Shown here in pieces: positions 35,731 through 43,634 of a stretch of DNA of 64,000 nucleotides. Where the stretch lies: NCBI GenBank assembly GCA_903923925.1, contig CAIXZF010000029.1:26124-90123 (forward strand). The letters run 5' to 3'. The stretch's first letter is position 1; every line of letters starts with the position of its first letter. Under the pieces are notes generated by a model. It was given only the letters and a program-made list of their open reading frames with translations, ran no database searches and was not told the origin of the DNA. The stretch is from an uncultured Bacteroidales bacterium. GTDB lineage: Bacteria > Bacteroidota > Bacteroidia > Bacteroidales > CAIXZF01. A program made the translations under genes and the position numbers.

Positions 35731-36990
35731 TCAGTAAGTACGGATTTTACGTTGGCGAAAGTACGAAATCAAATGCTTTTTTAAGTTGCCGGAATATGGA
35801 GGAGACAGAGTTTCTATTTCTATAGTTGGAGCTGATTTTCGGTGTTCTTTTTTTAGCCAATTTATGTCAGAGAATGGGTTTACTGAGGGTAAGAGCGGGA
35901 GGTAGGCTTCTGTGAAATCACGCCGTTCAATTCTTAGTTGCAGCCTTTCATCGGTGTTGTCTGTATTTATTGTAATCGATTCATTATCAATATGTATTGA
36001 GTAATCTGCCATCAGTCTTTTTTTCCACCATTCAGCAAATCCGGTGTAGGTAGTGAGCCAGATTCCTGGCAAATTTTTCATGCTGGAAAGAATAAAATCG
36101 GTCACTTCGGGGAATCTGTCAATTTCATTTCTTGGATGTCCATAAAGCATTATGGGCGAATTTCGTTCAAATTTCATCTTAATAAGCCTATCGAAATATT
36201 CAATCATTTCATCTTTCGGGTAAAGCATATCCCTGAGACTTCCGATACAAATAGGATGAACCGGAATTTGCAGTACACTGGAAATCGTATTGTTGAAAAC
36301 AGGAAAAAATGGAAGGTCGTCGTAACCCATTGCAAATTCTGATGAATACGCAAATTTCATCTCCTCCAGAACCTGGTTGAGAAAAGGATTCCATTTTCCA
36401 AATGGTGAAGCAAAGCCTGTGATGGGGATCCCTGCACTTTCCATAAGACCTTTTCCTTTTTGGATATTCCTTTCATTATCAATATAATTATCGTAAGTAA
36501 TATGTTGATAACAATGAAGTTGCACATCGTGGCCAAATGATCTTAAATCGGCAATATCTTTTAAAAATGATTCTTGTGCTCCAACCTCAATGAACCAGGT
36601 CATCGGGAAATCATTTTTACTGGCATGGTCAACCACATTAAAAAAAGTGGATCTTTCACTTTTATCACAATCTACTCTGAAGGTACAAACATTAGAATAA
36701 CCCGCAGGGAAATAAGCGAGATGAATGTAAGGGAGTTTCTTTTGAAAAACAGTTTGTTTTGCGGCAATTATCGTTGATTCGCGAAGTAATGCTTTGTTCG
36801 TTTTTGAAACAGTTTCTGATGGGTGTTTACCTTCAATACCTGAGAATGTTTTTTTTGCAGGAGTATAATCTGAGAAAGATTTAAGTTTTTCATTGTAAGG
36901 CATATGAGGGATAAGCTCTAAAATATAGTTTGCACATTTTTCCTGCCTGAGAATCTCTAAAAGGATATTGTTGCTGGAAATATTGCGCAT
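35731..36990 (-). CDS. Polysaccharide deacetylase (NodB-like) family protein
   Basis: A 419-residue protein with a NodB-like deacetylase domain in the middle (about 100-350): VCTFRVDCDKSERSTFF holds the first Asp motif, GHDVQLHCYQH the metal-binding His pair, and GFASPFGKWNP the following substrate motif. LYGHPRNEIDRFPEVTDFIL lies near the end. There is no signal peptide or membrane helix, so it should work on cytoplasmic or lipid-linked glycan intermediates. It is 11 bp after the FemAB-GT4 gene and abuts wecB. The first ~90 and last ~70 residues are not recognised. Confidence 0.85.
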   Translation of the reverse strand: MRNISSNNILLEILRQEKCANYILELIPHMPYNEKLKSFSDYTPAKKTFSGIEGKHPSETVSKTNKALLRESTIIAAKQTVFQKKLPYIHLAYFPAGYSNVCTFRVDCDKSERSTFFNVVDHASKNDFPMTWFIEVGAQESFLKDIADLRSFGHDVQLHCYQHITYDNYIDNERNIQKGKGLMESAGIPITGFASPFGKWNPFLNQVLEEMKFAYSSEFAMGYDDLPFFPVFNNTISSVLQIPVHPICIGSLRDMLYPKDEMIEYFDRLIKMKFERNSPIMLYGHPRNEIDRFPEVTDFILSSMKNLPGIWLTTYTGFAEWWKKRLMADYSIHIDNESITINTDNTDERLQLRIERRDFTEAYLPLLPSVNPFSDINWLKKEHRKSAPTIEIETLSPPYSGNLKKHLISYFRQRKIRTY

Positions 36991-37001
36991 ATTGAGTAAA
37001 G

Positions 37002-39182
37002 CTATTTATTTGGGTTATTGTCTGCTAACTGAAGCTCTGTGAGTGCTTCGCGAATTCGTTTTTGCCAAATTTCAAGAGAAAAGGAATTAACAATCATCTC
37101 ATGGCCACGTTTTGAAAAAGATTTTGCCATTTCAATGTTATTAACTAATTGATTTATAGCTGATACGATGTCGCTGGCAATCGGTCGGATCAGAAGTCCG
37201 TTAAAATCAGGAATCACAATATTGCAAAGACCACCAATATCAGTAGCAATAACAGCACATCCGGAGGCCATTGCTTCAAGGCAGGATAAGGAAGTACCCT
37301 CTGAGTAAGTTGATGGGATTACTGCTATATGTGATTTTTGAAGAAGTCCATAAATTCTGTCGTGGGGAATTTCTTCGATTGTTATTCTCGGGTTATTCCC
37401 GAATCGTTCTCTGACAAAAGGTTCAAAACTGCCACATCCGGCAAAAGTTACGTGAATCTTTGCGGAGGAAAGGAGAATCTTATCCATCGCCTCGGCAAAA
37501 ATCAGCACTCCGCGTCTCATTTCAAATCGCCTGGCAAAAACTACGTTAACAATATCAGGATTATCCCACTTTTCCAACCATCCTTCCGGATCCTGAGGAA
37601 TCGCAAAGTTTGGGATATACCGTATTCTAAGCGGGTCAAATTTATGATGCAGCATGGTGCGGGCATAATTCAGATAGTTGGAGTCCACCGTAATTGTTAA
37701 TCGCGATTTGCTACTTTTTTTCAGATCGTTCCGGCTTAATTTCCAGCGGATGTATTCCCATTTCAGACGGAGCCTGAAGTTTGTTGCCGAAGTAGTGTAA
37801 TCCCAATGGATACCATGTTGAATAAAAATATTTCCGGGTCTGAAATTTTTTACTCCGACAAAGGAGCAGGCATAAATTATTGGCTGAATGCTTCTTTTGT
37901 CAATATCTTTATGACTCAGCTCCGTCAATTTGTCGCGGTCCATTTCTCCGAAACCGATAATCTCAGCTCCCTCAAAATTTGTACGAAAAGCTTTCTCAGA
38001 GGTTTGGTAAACGATAGGCGCAAATCCCATTTTAATCAGCAGCCGGATAAGTTCAAGCAACCAGGTTTCTACGCCGCCTATATTAATACCATCGTTTTGC
38101 TTAGTGTTAAGAAATGCATGTGTAATTATCGCTATCGGATGTTTATCTTCAGGTGGATTAATTGTGATTTTAACTCCGCCGGTATCTTTCCCTCCTAATT
38201 TATACTTATAGTCATGACGGCCACCTCCAAAGTCAAATTGAATACAATTGCCTTCAATAGCAGTTTTGATGCCAATAACATGGGCTAAATTGGTAATATT
38301 TAACCATGGAAATTTTATAATCATTTGCTGGTTTACTCCAATTGTAAGCGCATTGAAAACGTTTTTGTAAATAATGCCAAGCAAAACAGCGGCAGTTTCA
38401 TTGTTTACTTTCAAAACGCACAAGCGTAAATTATGATTCTTACTTGCAATTTCTGTAATCTGATTAAGTAGCAGTGGAAATTTTTCACCAAGAAGTACTG
38501 AACTCTTGTTTCTGATTCTCATCATTTCGCGATGGAGCCGGAGAAGTTCATCAAAGTAATTTTGAAAATCAGAAGCTGCAGCCAGAAAAAATTCAAAATG
38601 ATATTCCTTGTCGAGATGTCTCAAATCCTTGAGGATATTTTTGCGCAGGTTCTCAGAATGGATACCGGATTTGAGATAATTCGTGTAATTGTCAGGCAAG
38701 TCCAATACTTTACAAGGATTTTGTGACCCAAGTTCAAACGACAAGCCAAGTTTCTCAGACTGTTTTTTTAACGTATTATATAAGATGGTATTATCATCTA
38801 AATGAATAAATTGAATCTGGTGAGATTTGCTATTAACCAGTTTAAGTAAAATGTCCCAGAAACAATTATATACCAGTTCTTCTTTCCCTTTTTCTGCAAT
38901 AAATCCGAGATGGTAGGAGTAAGGTTGAGTGAGGAATTGAATAGATTTTGATGATTTGTACTGAGAATCAATTAGTAAAGGAGCAATGCCAATACAGCGA
39001 TCATTTTCTTTAGCTACAATTATAAAAGGTAATTGATCCTCAGACACCAAATTCAAACACCAGTAATAATTCCATTCCCATGAAAGAAATAGATTGTTAT
39101 TTACTGCCCTGTCAAGGAGTGAGCACCAGGCGTCTTTCAGCGAAAAAACTTCTGCAAATTCCGATATAATATCAATTGTCAA
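37002..39182 (-). CDS. Fusion of FemAB/CelD-like acyltransferase and GT4 glycosyltransferase
   Basis: The first gene of the polysaccharide operon, 726 residues. The only in-frame start before a stop is a TTG at 39182. Residues 1-345 are a BcsL/CelD-like GNAT domain: FLSWEWNYYWCLNL, FIIVAKENDRCIGIAPLLID, LRKNILKDLRHLDKEYHFEF, RLCVLKVNNETAAVLLGI and QFDFGGGRHDYKYKLG. Residues 350-720 are a GT4 glycosyltransferase: GINIGGVETWLLELIRLLIK, VVFARRFEMRRGVLIFAEAM, VTFAGCGS, and STYSEGTSLSCLEAMASG with its paired Glu. The fusion suggests that sugar addition and acylation (or aminoacylation) happen on the same acceptor. Separate genes for these activities are the rule. Confidence 0.88.
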   Translation of the reverse strand: MTIDIISEFAEVFSLKDAWCSLLDRAVNNNLFLSWEWNYYWCLNLVSEDQLPFIIVAKENDRCIGIAPLLIDSQYKSSKSIQFLTQPYSYHLGFIAEKGKEELVYNCFWDILLKLVNSKSHQIQFIHLDDNTILYNTLKKQSEKLGLSFELGSQNPCKVLDLPDNYTNYLKSGIHSENLRKNILKDLRHLDKEYHFEFFLAAASDFQNYFDELLRLHREMMRIRNKSSVLLGEKFPLLLNQITEIASKNHNLRLCVLKVNNETAAVLLGIIYKNVFNALTIGVNQQMIIKFPWLNITNLAHVIGIKTAIEGNCIQFDFGGGRHDYKYKLGGKDTGGVKITINPPEDKHPIAIITHAFLNTKQNDGINIGGVETWLLELIRLLIKMGFAPIVYQTSEKAFRTNFEGAEIIGFGEMDRDKLTELSHKDIDKRSIQPIIYACSFVGVKNFRPGNIFIQHGIHWDYTTSATNFRLRLKWEYIRWKLSRNDLKKSSKSRLTITVDSNYLNYARTMLHHKFDPLRIRYIPNFAIPQDPEGWLEKWDNPDIVNVVFARRFEMRRGVLIFAEAMDKILLSSAKIHVTFAGCGSFEPFVRERFGNNPRITIEEIPHDRIYGLLQKSHIAVIPSTYSEGTSLSCLEAMASGCAVIATDIGGLCNIVIPDFNGLLIRPIASDIVSAINQLVNNIEMAKSFSKRGHEMIVNSFSLEIWQKRIREALTELQLADNNPNK

Positions 39183-39450
39183 ACTGCTTTCTTATAGTAT
39201 TAATTATTTCTGAGACTCAATTAATCAGCATCCTCAGTCAGGATTCGAATTTAGTAAACTATTTAGTGCCTGCAAAAAAGAAATTAGGAATTTGGATTTT
39301 TCTTCTTCTTCCGAGAATAAAACCGACTTGCTAATTCACTATTAATTCATTTAAAGTTGTTAAAGGTGTACTTTTAAATTATGGGGTGTATCGGTTTTTT
39401 ATGGAACTTGCAGACTATTTCATTTGCCATTGAAATAAATATCAGCAAAG

Positions 39451-40920
39451 ATGAAAATAGATCTCGAAAATTATTTTACTCCGTTTCGCCAGAATACAAT
39501 AGGCAGTGATCTTGTTTATCCAACACCATACGGGCCACAGAAGATGGTATATGCCGACTGGATTGCCAGTGGCCGCTTATACGAGCCAATTGAGCAAATA
39601 ATGCTGAATGAAATCGGGCCATTTGTAGGGAATACTCATACAGAGACGAGCGAGACAGGGAAATTGATGACCAGAGCCTACCATCTTGCACATAAAAAAA
39701 TTAAAGCTCATGTTAATGCGGGAGTAAATGATGCGATAATTACTACAGGATATGGAATGACTGCAGCAATTGTAAAATTCCAGCGAATCCTTGGCCTTAA
39801 AACCTGTGGTTTGGTTTCAGGAGATCAATGCCTGAAAGACACTGAGCGGCCTGTTGTATTTATTACGCACATGGAACATCACTCTAACCATACTTCCTGG
39901 TATGAAACTTTTGCAGATGTGGTGCCTATTGAGCCAGGAAAAGATTTGTTAATTGATATGAAACACCTGGAAGCAGCCCTTATCCGATATCAGGACAGAA
40001 AACGAAAAATCGGCGCTTTTACAGCTTGTTCCAATGTTACAGGTGTTAGAACACCTTATCATGCAATGGCCAGTATGATGCATAAACATGGAGGCGTTGT
40101 ATTTATTGATTTTGCTGCCTCAGCACCTTACGATGAAATGAACATGCATCCTGCTGATCCTCTTGAAAAGCTTGACGGAATTTTCTTTTCTCCGCACAAA
40201 TTTCTCGGAGGGCCAGGTTCTTCAGGAGTGCTAATATTTGATTCGTCTTTATACAATGCGAAAGTTCCTGATCAACCTGGAGGAGGTACTGTTGACTGGA
40301 CCAATGCCTGGGGTGAATATAAATTTATTGACGACATAGAGATTAGGGAAGATGGAGGAACGCCCGGATTTTTGCAGGCAATAAAAATTGCGATGGCAAT
40401 AGAGCTGAAAAACAGCATGGGCATTGAAAATATTCATCAGCGTGAAAATGAACTAGTAGCTATTGCATTTGAAGAACTTCACAAAATTCCTGATTTACAT
40501 ATTCTGGCTGATACGATAATTGACAGGCTGGGAGTAATTTCATTTTATCTGGAAAAAGTTCATTACAATCTGATTGTAAGTCTTTTAAGCGATAAGTTTG
40601 GAATACAGGTAAGGGGTGGCTGTGCTTGTGCCGGAACCTATGGTCATTATCTCCTCGATGTAAGTTATGAAAAATCAAAAAATATTACCGATAAAATAAA
40701 TACCGGCGATCTTTCTGAAAAGCCTGGCTGGGTTAGGCTTTCCCTTCATCCGACAATGACCAACATGGAGTTGTATTTTATAATAGATGCTGTAAAACAA
40801 ATACAGAAACATCATAAAGAATGGTCCTCAGATTATAGTTATAATAAACATACCAATGAGTTTCAGCATAAAGAAAGCAAGTCTGGTATGACTGAAGTTG
40901 AGACCTGGTTCAAATTTTGA
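39451..40920 (+). CDS. Class V aminotransferase, SufS-like cysteine desulfurase
   Basis: A 489-residue PLP enzyme, some 80 residues longer than normal SufS. It has MVYADWIASGRLYEPIEQIM at the start, VFITHMEHHSNHTSWYE with a His that stacks on PLP, FIDFAASAPYDEMN with the cofactor Asp, and FFSPHKFLGGPGSSGVLIFD with the PLP lysine (about residue 250). The catalytic loop is GIQVRGGCACAGTYGHYLL, which contains two Cys where SufS has one. This fits sulfur transfer from cysteine, but substrates other than cysteine are possible. It is a single gene with a 268-bp leader. No Fe-S assembly genes are close. Its position beside the sulfur and thiol genes at 41-59 kb may be meaningful. Confidence 0.8.
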   Translation: MKIDLENYFTPFRQNTIGSDLVYPTPYGPQKMVYADWIASGRLYEPIEQIMLNEIGPFVGNTHTETSETGKLMTRAYHLAHKKIKAHVNAGVNDAIITTGYGMTAAIVKFQRILGLKTCGLVSGDQCLKDTERPVVFITHMEHHSNHTSWYETFADVVPIEPGKDLLIDMKHLEAALIRYQDRKRKIGAFTACSNVTGVRTPYHAMASMMHKHGGVVFIDFAASAPYDEMNMHPADPLEKLDGIFFSPHKFLGGPGSSGVLIFDSSLYNAKVPDQPGGGTVDWTNAWGEYKFIDDIEIREDGGTPGFLQAIKIAMAIELKNSMGIENIHQRENELVAIAFEELHKIPDLHILADTIIDRLGVISFYLEKVHYNLIVSLLSDKFGIQVRGGCACAGTYGHYLLDVSYEKSKNITDKINTGDLSEKPGWVRLSLHPTMTNMELYFIIDAVKQIQKHHKEWSSDYSYNKHTNEFQHKESKSGMTEVETWFKF

Positions 40921-41041
40921 GTTAATTTATTTTTACCACTTAAGGTACTTAGATTTCAATAGAATTCATTCCAGCACAAGGTTCTGTTAGCTACTCAGGG
41001 ATTCTTGTAAATTTTATTTGACCCAACATTTTTAAAGAAGG

Positions 41042-41284
41042 TCAAAAAAACATGGCAACTTCTAAATTCGCTGCTGACCATGAAAATCCGTTATTAACTG
41101 AGATATAGATTCCACCTGATTCGGTGCCTGCAAACAGATTGTTCCCAAATTTTCCAAGGATCGTCACCCTTCCACCATAAATGCCCTGGCTGGGATTCTG
41201 CCATTGTACCTGTAATTTTAGTGTATCTGTAAGAAAAAGAAGAAGAATTAATATTAATTTATAATCAATATTAACCATTTTCAT
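41042..41284 (-). pseudogene. 5' fragment of a secreted BNR/YCF48-type protein
   Basis: An 80-codon frame with a signal-peptide-like start (KLILILLLFLTDTLKLQ) followed by one repeat of the sort used in secreted beta-propellers: YGGRVTILGKFGNNLFAGT, then GGIYISVNNGFSWSAAN. It stops abruptly after AMFF at a T7 run. Normal members have hundreds of residues and a T9SS tail, neither of which follows here. It is most likely the relic of a gene largely deleted. The next gene on the other strand starts 218 bp away. Confidence 0.6.
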
Positions 41285-41391
41285 AAGCTGGTACTTTAAA
41301 ATTATTAATTGATATTACAAATATATATTGTTTTAATAAATAAATCAAAAAAATCTATTTTAATTTTTTGAAGATAAATTGAAAATAAAAT

Positions 41392-41435
41392 AAGTGATAC
41401 TTAAGCGATTTGTTAAAAATAATGTTTTATCTTTG
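41392..41435 (+). promoter_or_regulatory. Promoter of methyltransferase/peptide/radical SAM operon with 20-bp activator-like box
   Basis: AAGTGATACTTAAGCGATTT lies at 41392-41411, and 16 bp downstream is a Bacteroidetes -7 element TATCTTTG (41428-41435). The same 20-mer with one change is found at 45641-45660, 17 bp before TACTTTTG. The -33 element is weak, so the box probably binds an activator. The box contains two direct G(T/C)GAT half-sites 11 bp apart rather than a palindrome. Confidence 0.7.
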
Positions 41436-41502
41436 CATCAGTAAAAGTGCAGGAATTAAGAAGTATTTTTATAGTGTGTTGTAATTGATTAATAATCACA
41501 GA

Positions 41503-42150
41503 ATGGAGATCAAGGAAATAAATAGCAGATACAGCGAATTGGCAGAATCCGATTGCTGTTTATCATGTGGCGGCGCCATTGATTATGCCAAGCCTCAGCC
41601 TGGCGAAGTATGTATTGATTTGGGAAGTGGCAGAGGGACAGACGTAATTCGAATGGCTGAAATAGTAGGAGAATATGGTTTTGTATATGGTATAGATGTT
41701 GCTGAAGGCATGCTTGTAAAGGCAAGACAAAATGCCGAGAAATTTGAAATATTCAATGTAAGGTTTATAAAAAGTGACCTGGAGAAAATCCTTCTTCCCG
41801 ACGGCTCAGCTGATCTGATTATTTCGAATTGTACACTCAATCATGCTTCGGATAAACAGGCAGTTTGGAATGAAGTATTCAGACTCCTTAAAACTGGAGG
41901 ACGATTTGTTATCAGCGATATTTATGCTATTGAACCAATTCCGGAAGAGTACCGCTCTGATCCTGTTGCAATTGCAGAGTGCTGGGCTGGTGCAGTTACA
42001 CGAAACGAATATTTTGAACATCTTGCCAATGCAGGATTTTCTACCATTGAAATTATTGAAGAATCAGCACCCTATGTAAAAGGGAAGTCAAATGTTGCAA
42101 GTATTACTATTGCAGGAAAAAAATCAAATGGCTGCTCTTGTTGTCATTAA
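41503..42150 (+). CDS. SAM-dependent methyltransferase (ArsM-like) with CSCCH tail
   Basis: A 215-residue class I methyltransferase. The ATG at 41503 is preferred over an in-frame TTG at 41485. The SAM-binding motifs are EVCIDLGSGRGTDVIRMAE (motif I), YGIDVAEGMLVKAR (motif II) and LIISNCTLNHASDKQAVW. The overall order matches arsenite methyltransferases, and the sequence DCCLSCGGA near residue 25 supplies Cys residues like those of ArsM. The protein ends NGCSCCH. It is the first gene of a tight operon with a 38-residue Cys peptide (17 bp later) and a radical SAM maturase. It could methylate arsenic or another metalloid, or could modify the peptide. Neither is proven. Confidence 0.8.
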   Translation: MEIKEINSRYSELAESDCCLSCGGAIDYAKPQPGEVCIDLGSGRGTDVIRMAEIVGEYGFVYGIDVAEGMLVKARQNAEKFEIFNVRFIKSDLEKILLPDGSADLIISNCTLNHASDKQAVWNEVFRLLKTGGRFVISDIYAIEPIPEEYRSDPVAIAECWAGAVTRNEYFEHLANAGFSTIEIIEESAPYVKGKSNVASITIAGKKSNGCSCCH

Positions 42151-42167
42151 TCTTAAAAATAACCCAT

Positions 42168-42284
42168 ATGCAATCTCTTGTTAGAAAAAAAAAGGAAAAC
42201 AAAACTGAAAAGAAAACCAAAGAAACTGGAACAGCTCAATGTTGTGCCAAAACATCAAAAATTGTAGTTGGTTGTCATGATTAA
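42168..42284 (+). CDS. Candidate RiPP precursor: 38-residue Cys-containing peptide
   Basis: A small gene, easily missed, with an ATG at 42168 and TAA at 42282-42284, lying 17 bp after the methyltransferase and 5 bp before the radical SAM gene. The peptide has a very basic/charged leader-like first half (RKKKENKTEKKTKETG), then a short core-like half with AQCCAKTSKIVVGCHD holding three Cys. Position, size, a charged leader and a Cys-bearing C-terminus are what is expected of a substrate for a SPASM-type peptide maturase. It could also be a small metal- or thiol-binding protein. No homologue is known to me. Codon use is normal for the window, and the start lies within AACCCATATG with no strong ribosome-binding site, as is usual in this phylum. 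Confidence 0.65.
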   Translation: MQSLVRKKKENKTEKKTKETGTAQCCAKTSKIVVGCHD

Positions 42285-42289
42285 CAACT

Positions 42290-43624
42290 ATGTATAATTT
42301 TTCGAAACATAATATTTTTTCCAGGATAAAGGAATCAGAAAACTCTTTCCTTGTAAATCTGCTCAACGGGAGCGCTGATATTCTTGATCCCGCTGAGGCT
42401 GACTATTTTGTTAAGCTCATGCAAGGAGCTGAAGTTCCTGAGACTTTCAGTAATATGCTGATTGAGAAAGGATATATTGTTGATGTTGATGAGGAGAAAC
42501 GATTGTATCGTAATAAATACCTGGAATTTATCGATAACAGGGATGAAGAAGAAGTTCAGCTGTTTTTTGTTCCAAACTATAGCTGCAATTTTGCCTGCAA
42601 TTATTGCTATCAGGATAAATATAACTATCCCCGGGAGCTATTGACCAAAGATATCATTGATTCTTTTTTTTATTACGTTTCAATTGAATTTGCTGGTAGA
42701 AAGTCCTACATAACGATTTTTGGCGGGGAACCTCTGCAAAATTCGCCTTACCAAAGAGAGATGTTGTCTTATTTTCTTCAAAAGGCCAGAAAAGCTGAAT
42801 TGGAAATATGCCTGGTTACAAATGGATTTACTTTATTAGAATATATTGATATTCTGAAACTTGCAGATATTCGTGAAATTCAGGTTACTCTTGATGGCGT
42901 TGGAGAAACTCATGACTCAAGAAGATTTCTGAAGGGGGGAGGGGCAACCTTTGAAAAAATAGTTGATGGTATTGATGCCTGTCTTTCTCGGAATTTTCCT
43001 GTTAATCTTAGAATGGTAGCAGATATGGATAATATTGACTCACTTCCTGAACTGGCAAAATTTGCAATAGATAAAGGATGGACTGTTAACCCTGGTTTTA
43101 AAACTCAGCTTGGCCGGAACTATGAATTACATCATTGTCAATCGGTATCTGAAAAGCTGTTCAGCCGGATTTCGCTTTATGAGCATATTTATGAACTCAC
43201 AAAAAAACACCCGCACATCCTTGAATTCTACAAGCCTGCCTATTCTGTTTCGAAATTTCTGGCAGAAAACAGCAGTCTTCCTGATCCCTTGTTCGACGCC
43301 TGCCCTGCCTGCAAAACTGAGTGGGCCTTCGATTATACCGGAACTATTTATTCTTGCACAGCCACAGTTGGTAAAGCGGATGAATCATTAGGGAGTTTTT
43401 ACCCTGAAGTAGTTAAGAATACAGAACTTATTGAGGAATGGGAGAGAAGGGATGTTACAGAAATTTCCGCTTGTAAAAGCTGTAACCTTCAGCTGGCATG
43501 TGGCGGAGGCTGTGGCTCAGTTGCAAAGAATATAAGTGGTAATATTTGTTCCACCGATTGTCGTCCGGTTACTGAATTACTCGAAATTGGTTTTGCCTCA
43601 TTTTTTAACACAGAAACAAAATAA
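42290..43624 (+). CDS. Radical SAM/SPASM peptide-maturase-like protein
   Basis: A 444-residue protein. Residues 1-90 resemble the PqqD/RRE-like N-terminal region of peptide-modifying radical SAM enzymes (ENSFLVNLLNGSADIL, IEKGYIVDVDEEK). The radical SAM site is YSCNFACNYCYQD (CxxxCxxC, about residue 100), with GGEPL (about 145) and QVTLDGVGETHD after it. The SPASM region has DACPACKTEWAFDYTG, IYSCTATVG, CKSCNLQLACGGGCG and ICSTDC, enough Cys for two auxiliary Fe-S clusters. Such enzymes make thioether or C-C links in ribosomal peptides. The candidate substrate is encoded 5 bp upstream and the thioredoxin-reductase fusion starts 10 bp downstream. The product is unknown. Confidence 0.88.
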   Translation: MYNFSKHNIFSRIKESENSFLVNLLNGSADILDPAEADYFVKLMQGAEVPETFSNMLIEKGYIVDVDEEKRLYRNKYLEFIDNRDEEEVQLFFVPNYSCNFACNYCYQDKYNYPRELLTKDIIDSFFYYVSIEFAGRKSYITIFGGEPLQNSPYQREMLSYFLQKARKAELEICLVTNGFTLLEYIDILKLADIREIQVTLDGVGETHDSRRFLKGGGATFEKIVDGIDACLSRNFPVNLRMVADMDNIDSLPELAKFAIDKGWTVNPGFKTQLGRNYELHHCQSVSEKLFSRISLYEHIYELTKKHPHILEFYKPAYSVSKFLAENSSLPDPLFDACPACKTEWAFDYTGTIYSCTATVGKADESLGSFYPEVVKNTELIEEWERRDVTEISACKSCNLQLACGGGCGSVAKNISGNICSTDCRPVTELLEIGFASFFNTETK

Positions 43625-43634
43625 TTTACTGAAA

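Noticed and set aside
41392..41411. Reading the 20-bp box as a classical FNR/Crp palindrome
   Set aside because: The halves do not form an inverted repeat (GATA versus CGAT around CTTAAG); direct half-sites fit better, so the adjacent Crp/Fnr protein is only a candidate.
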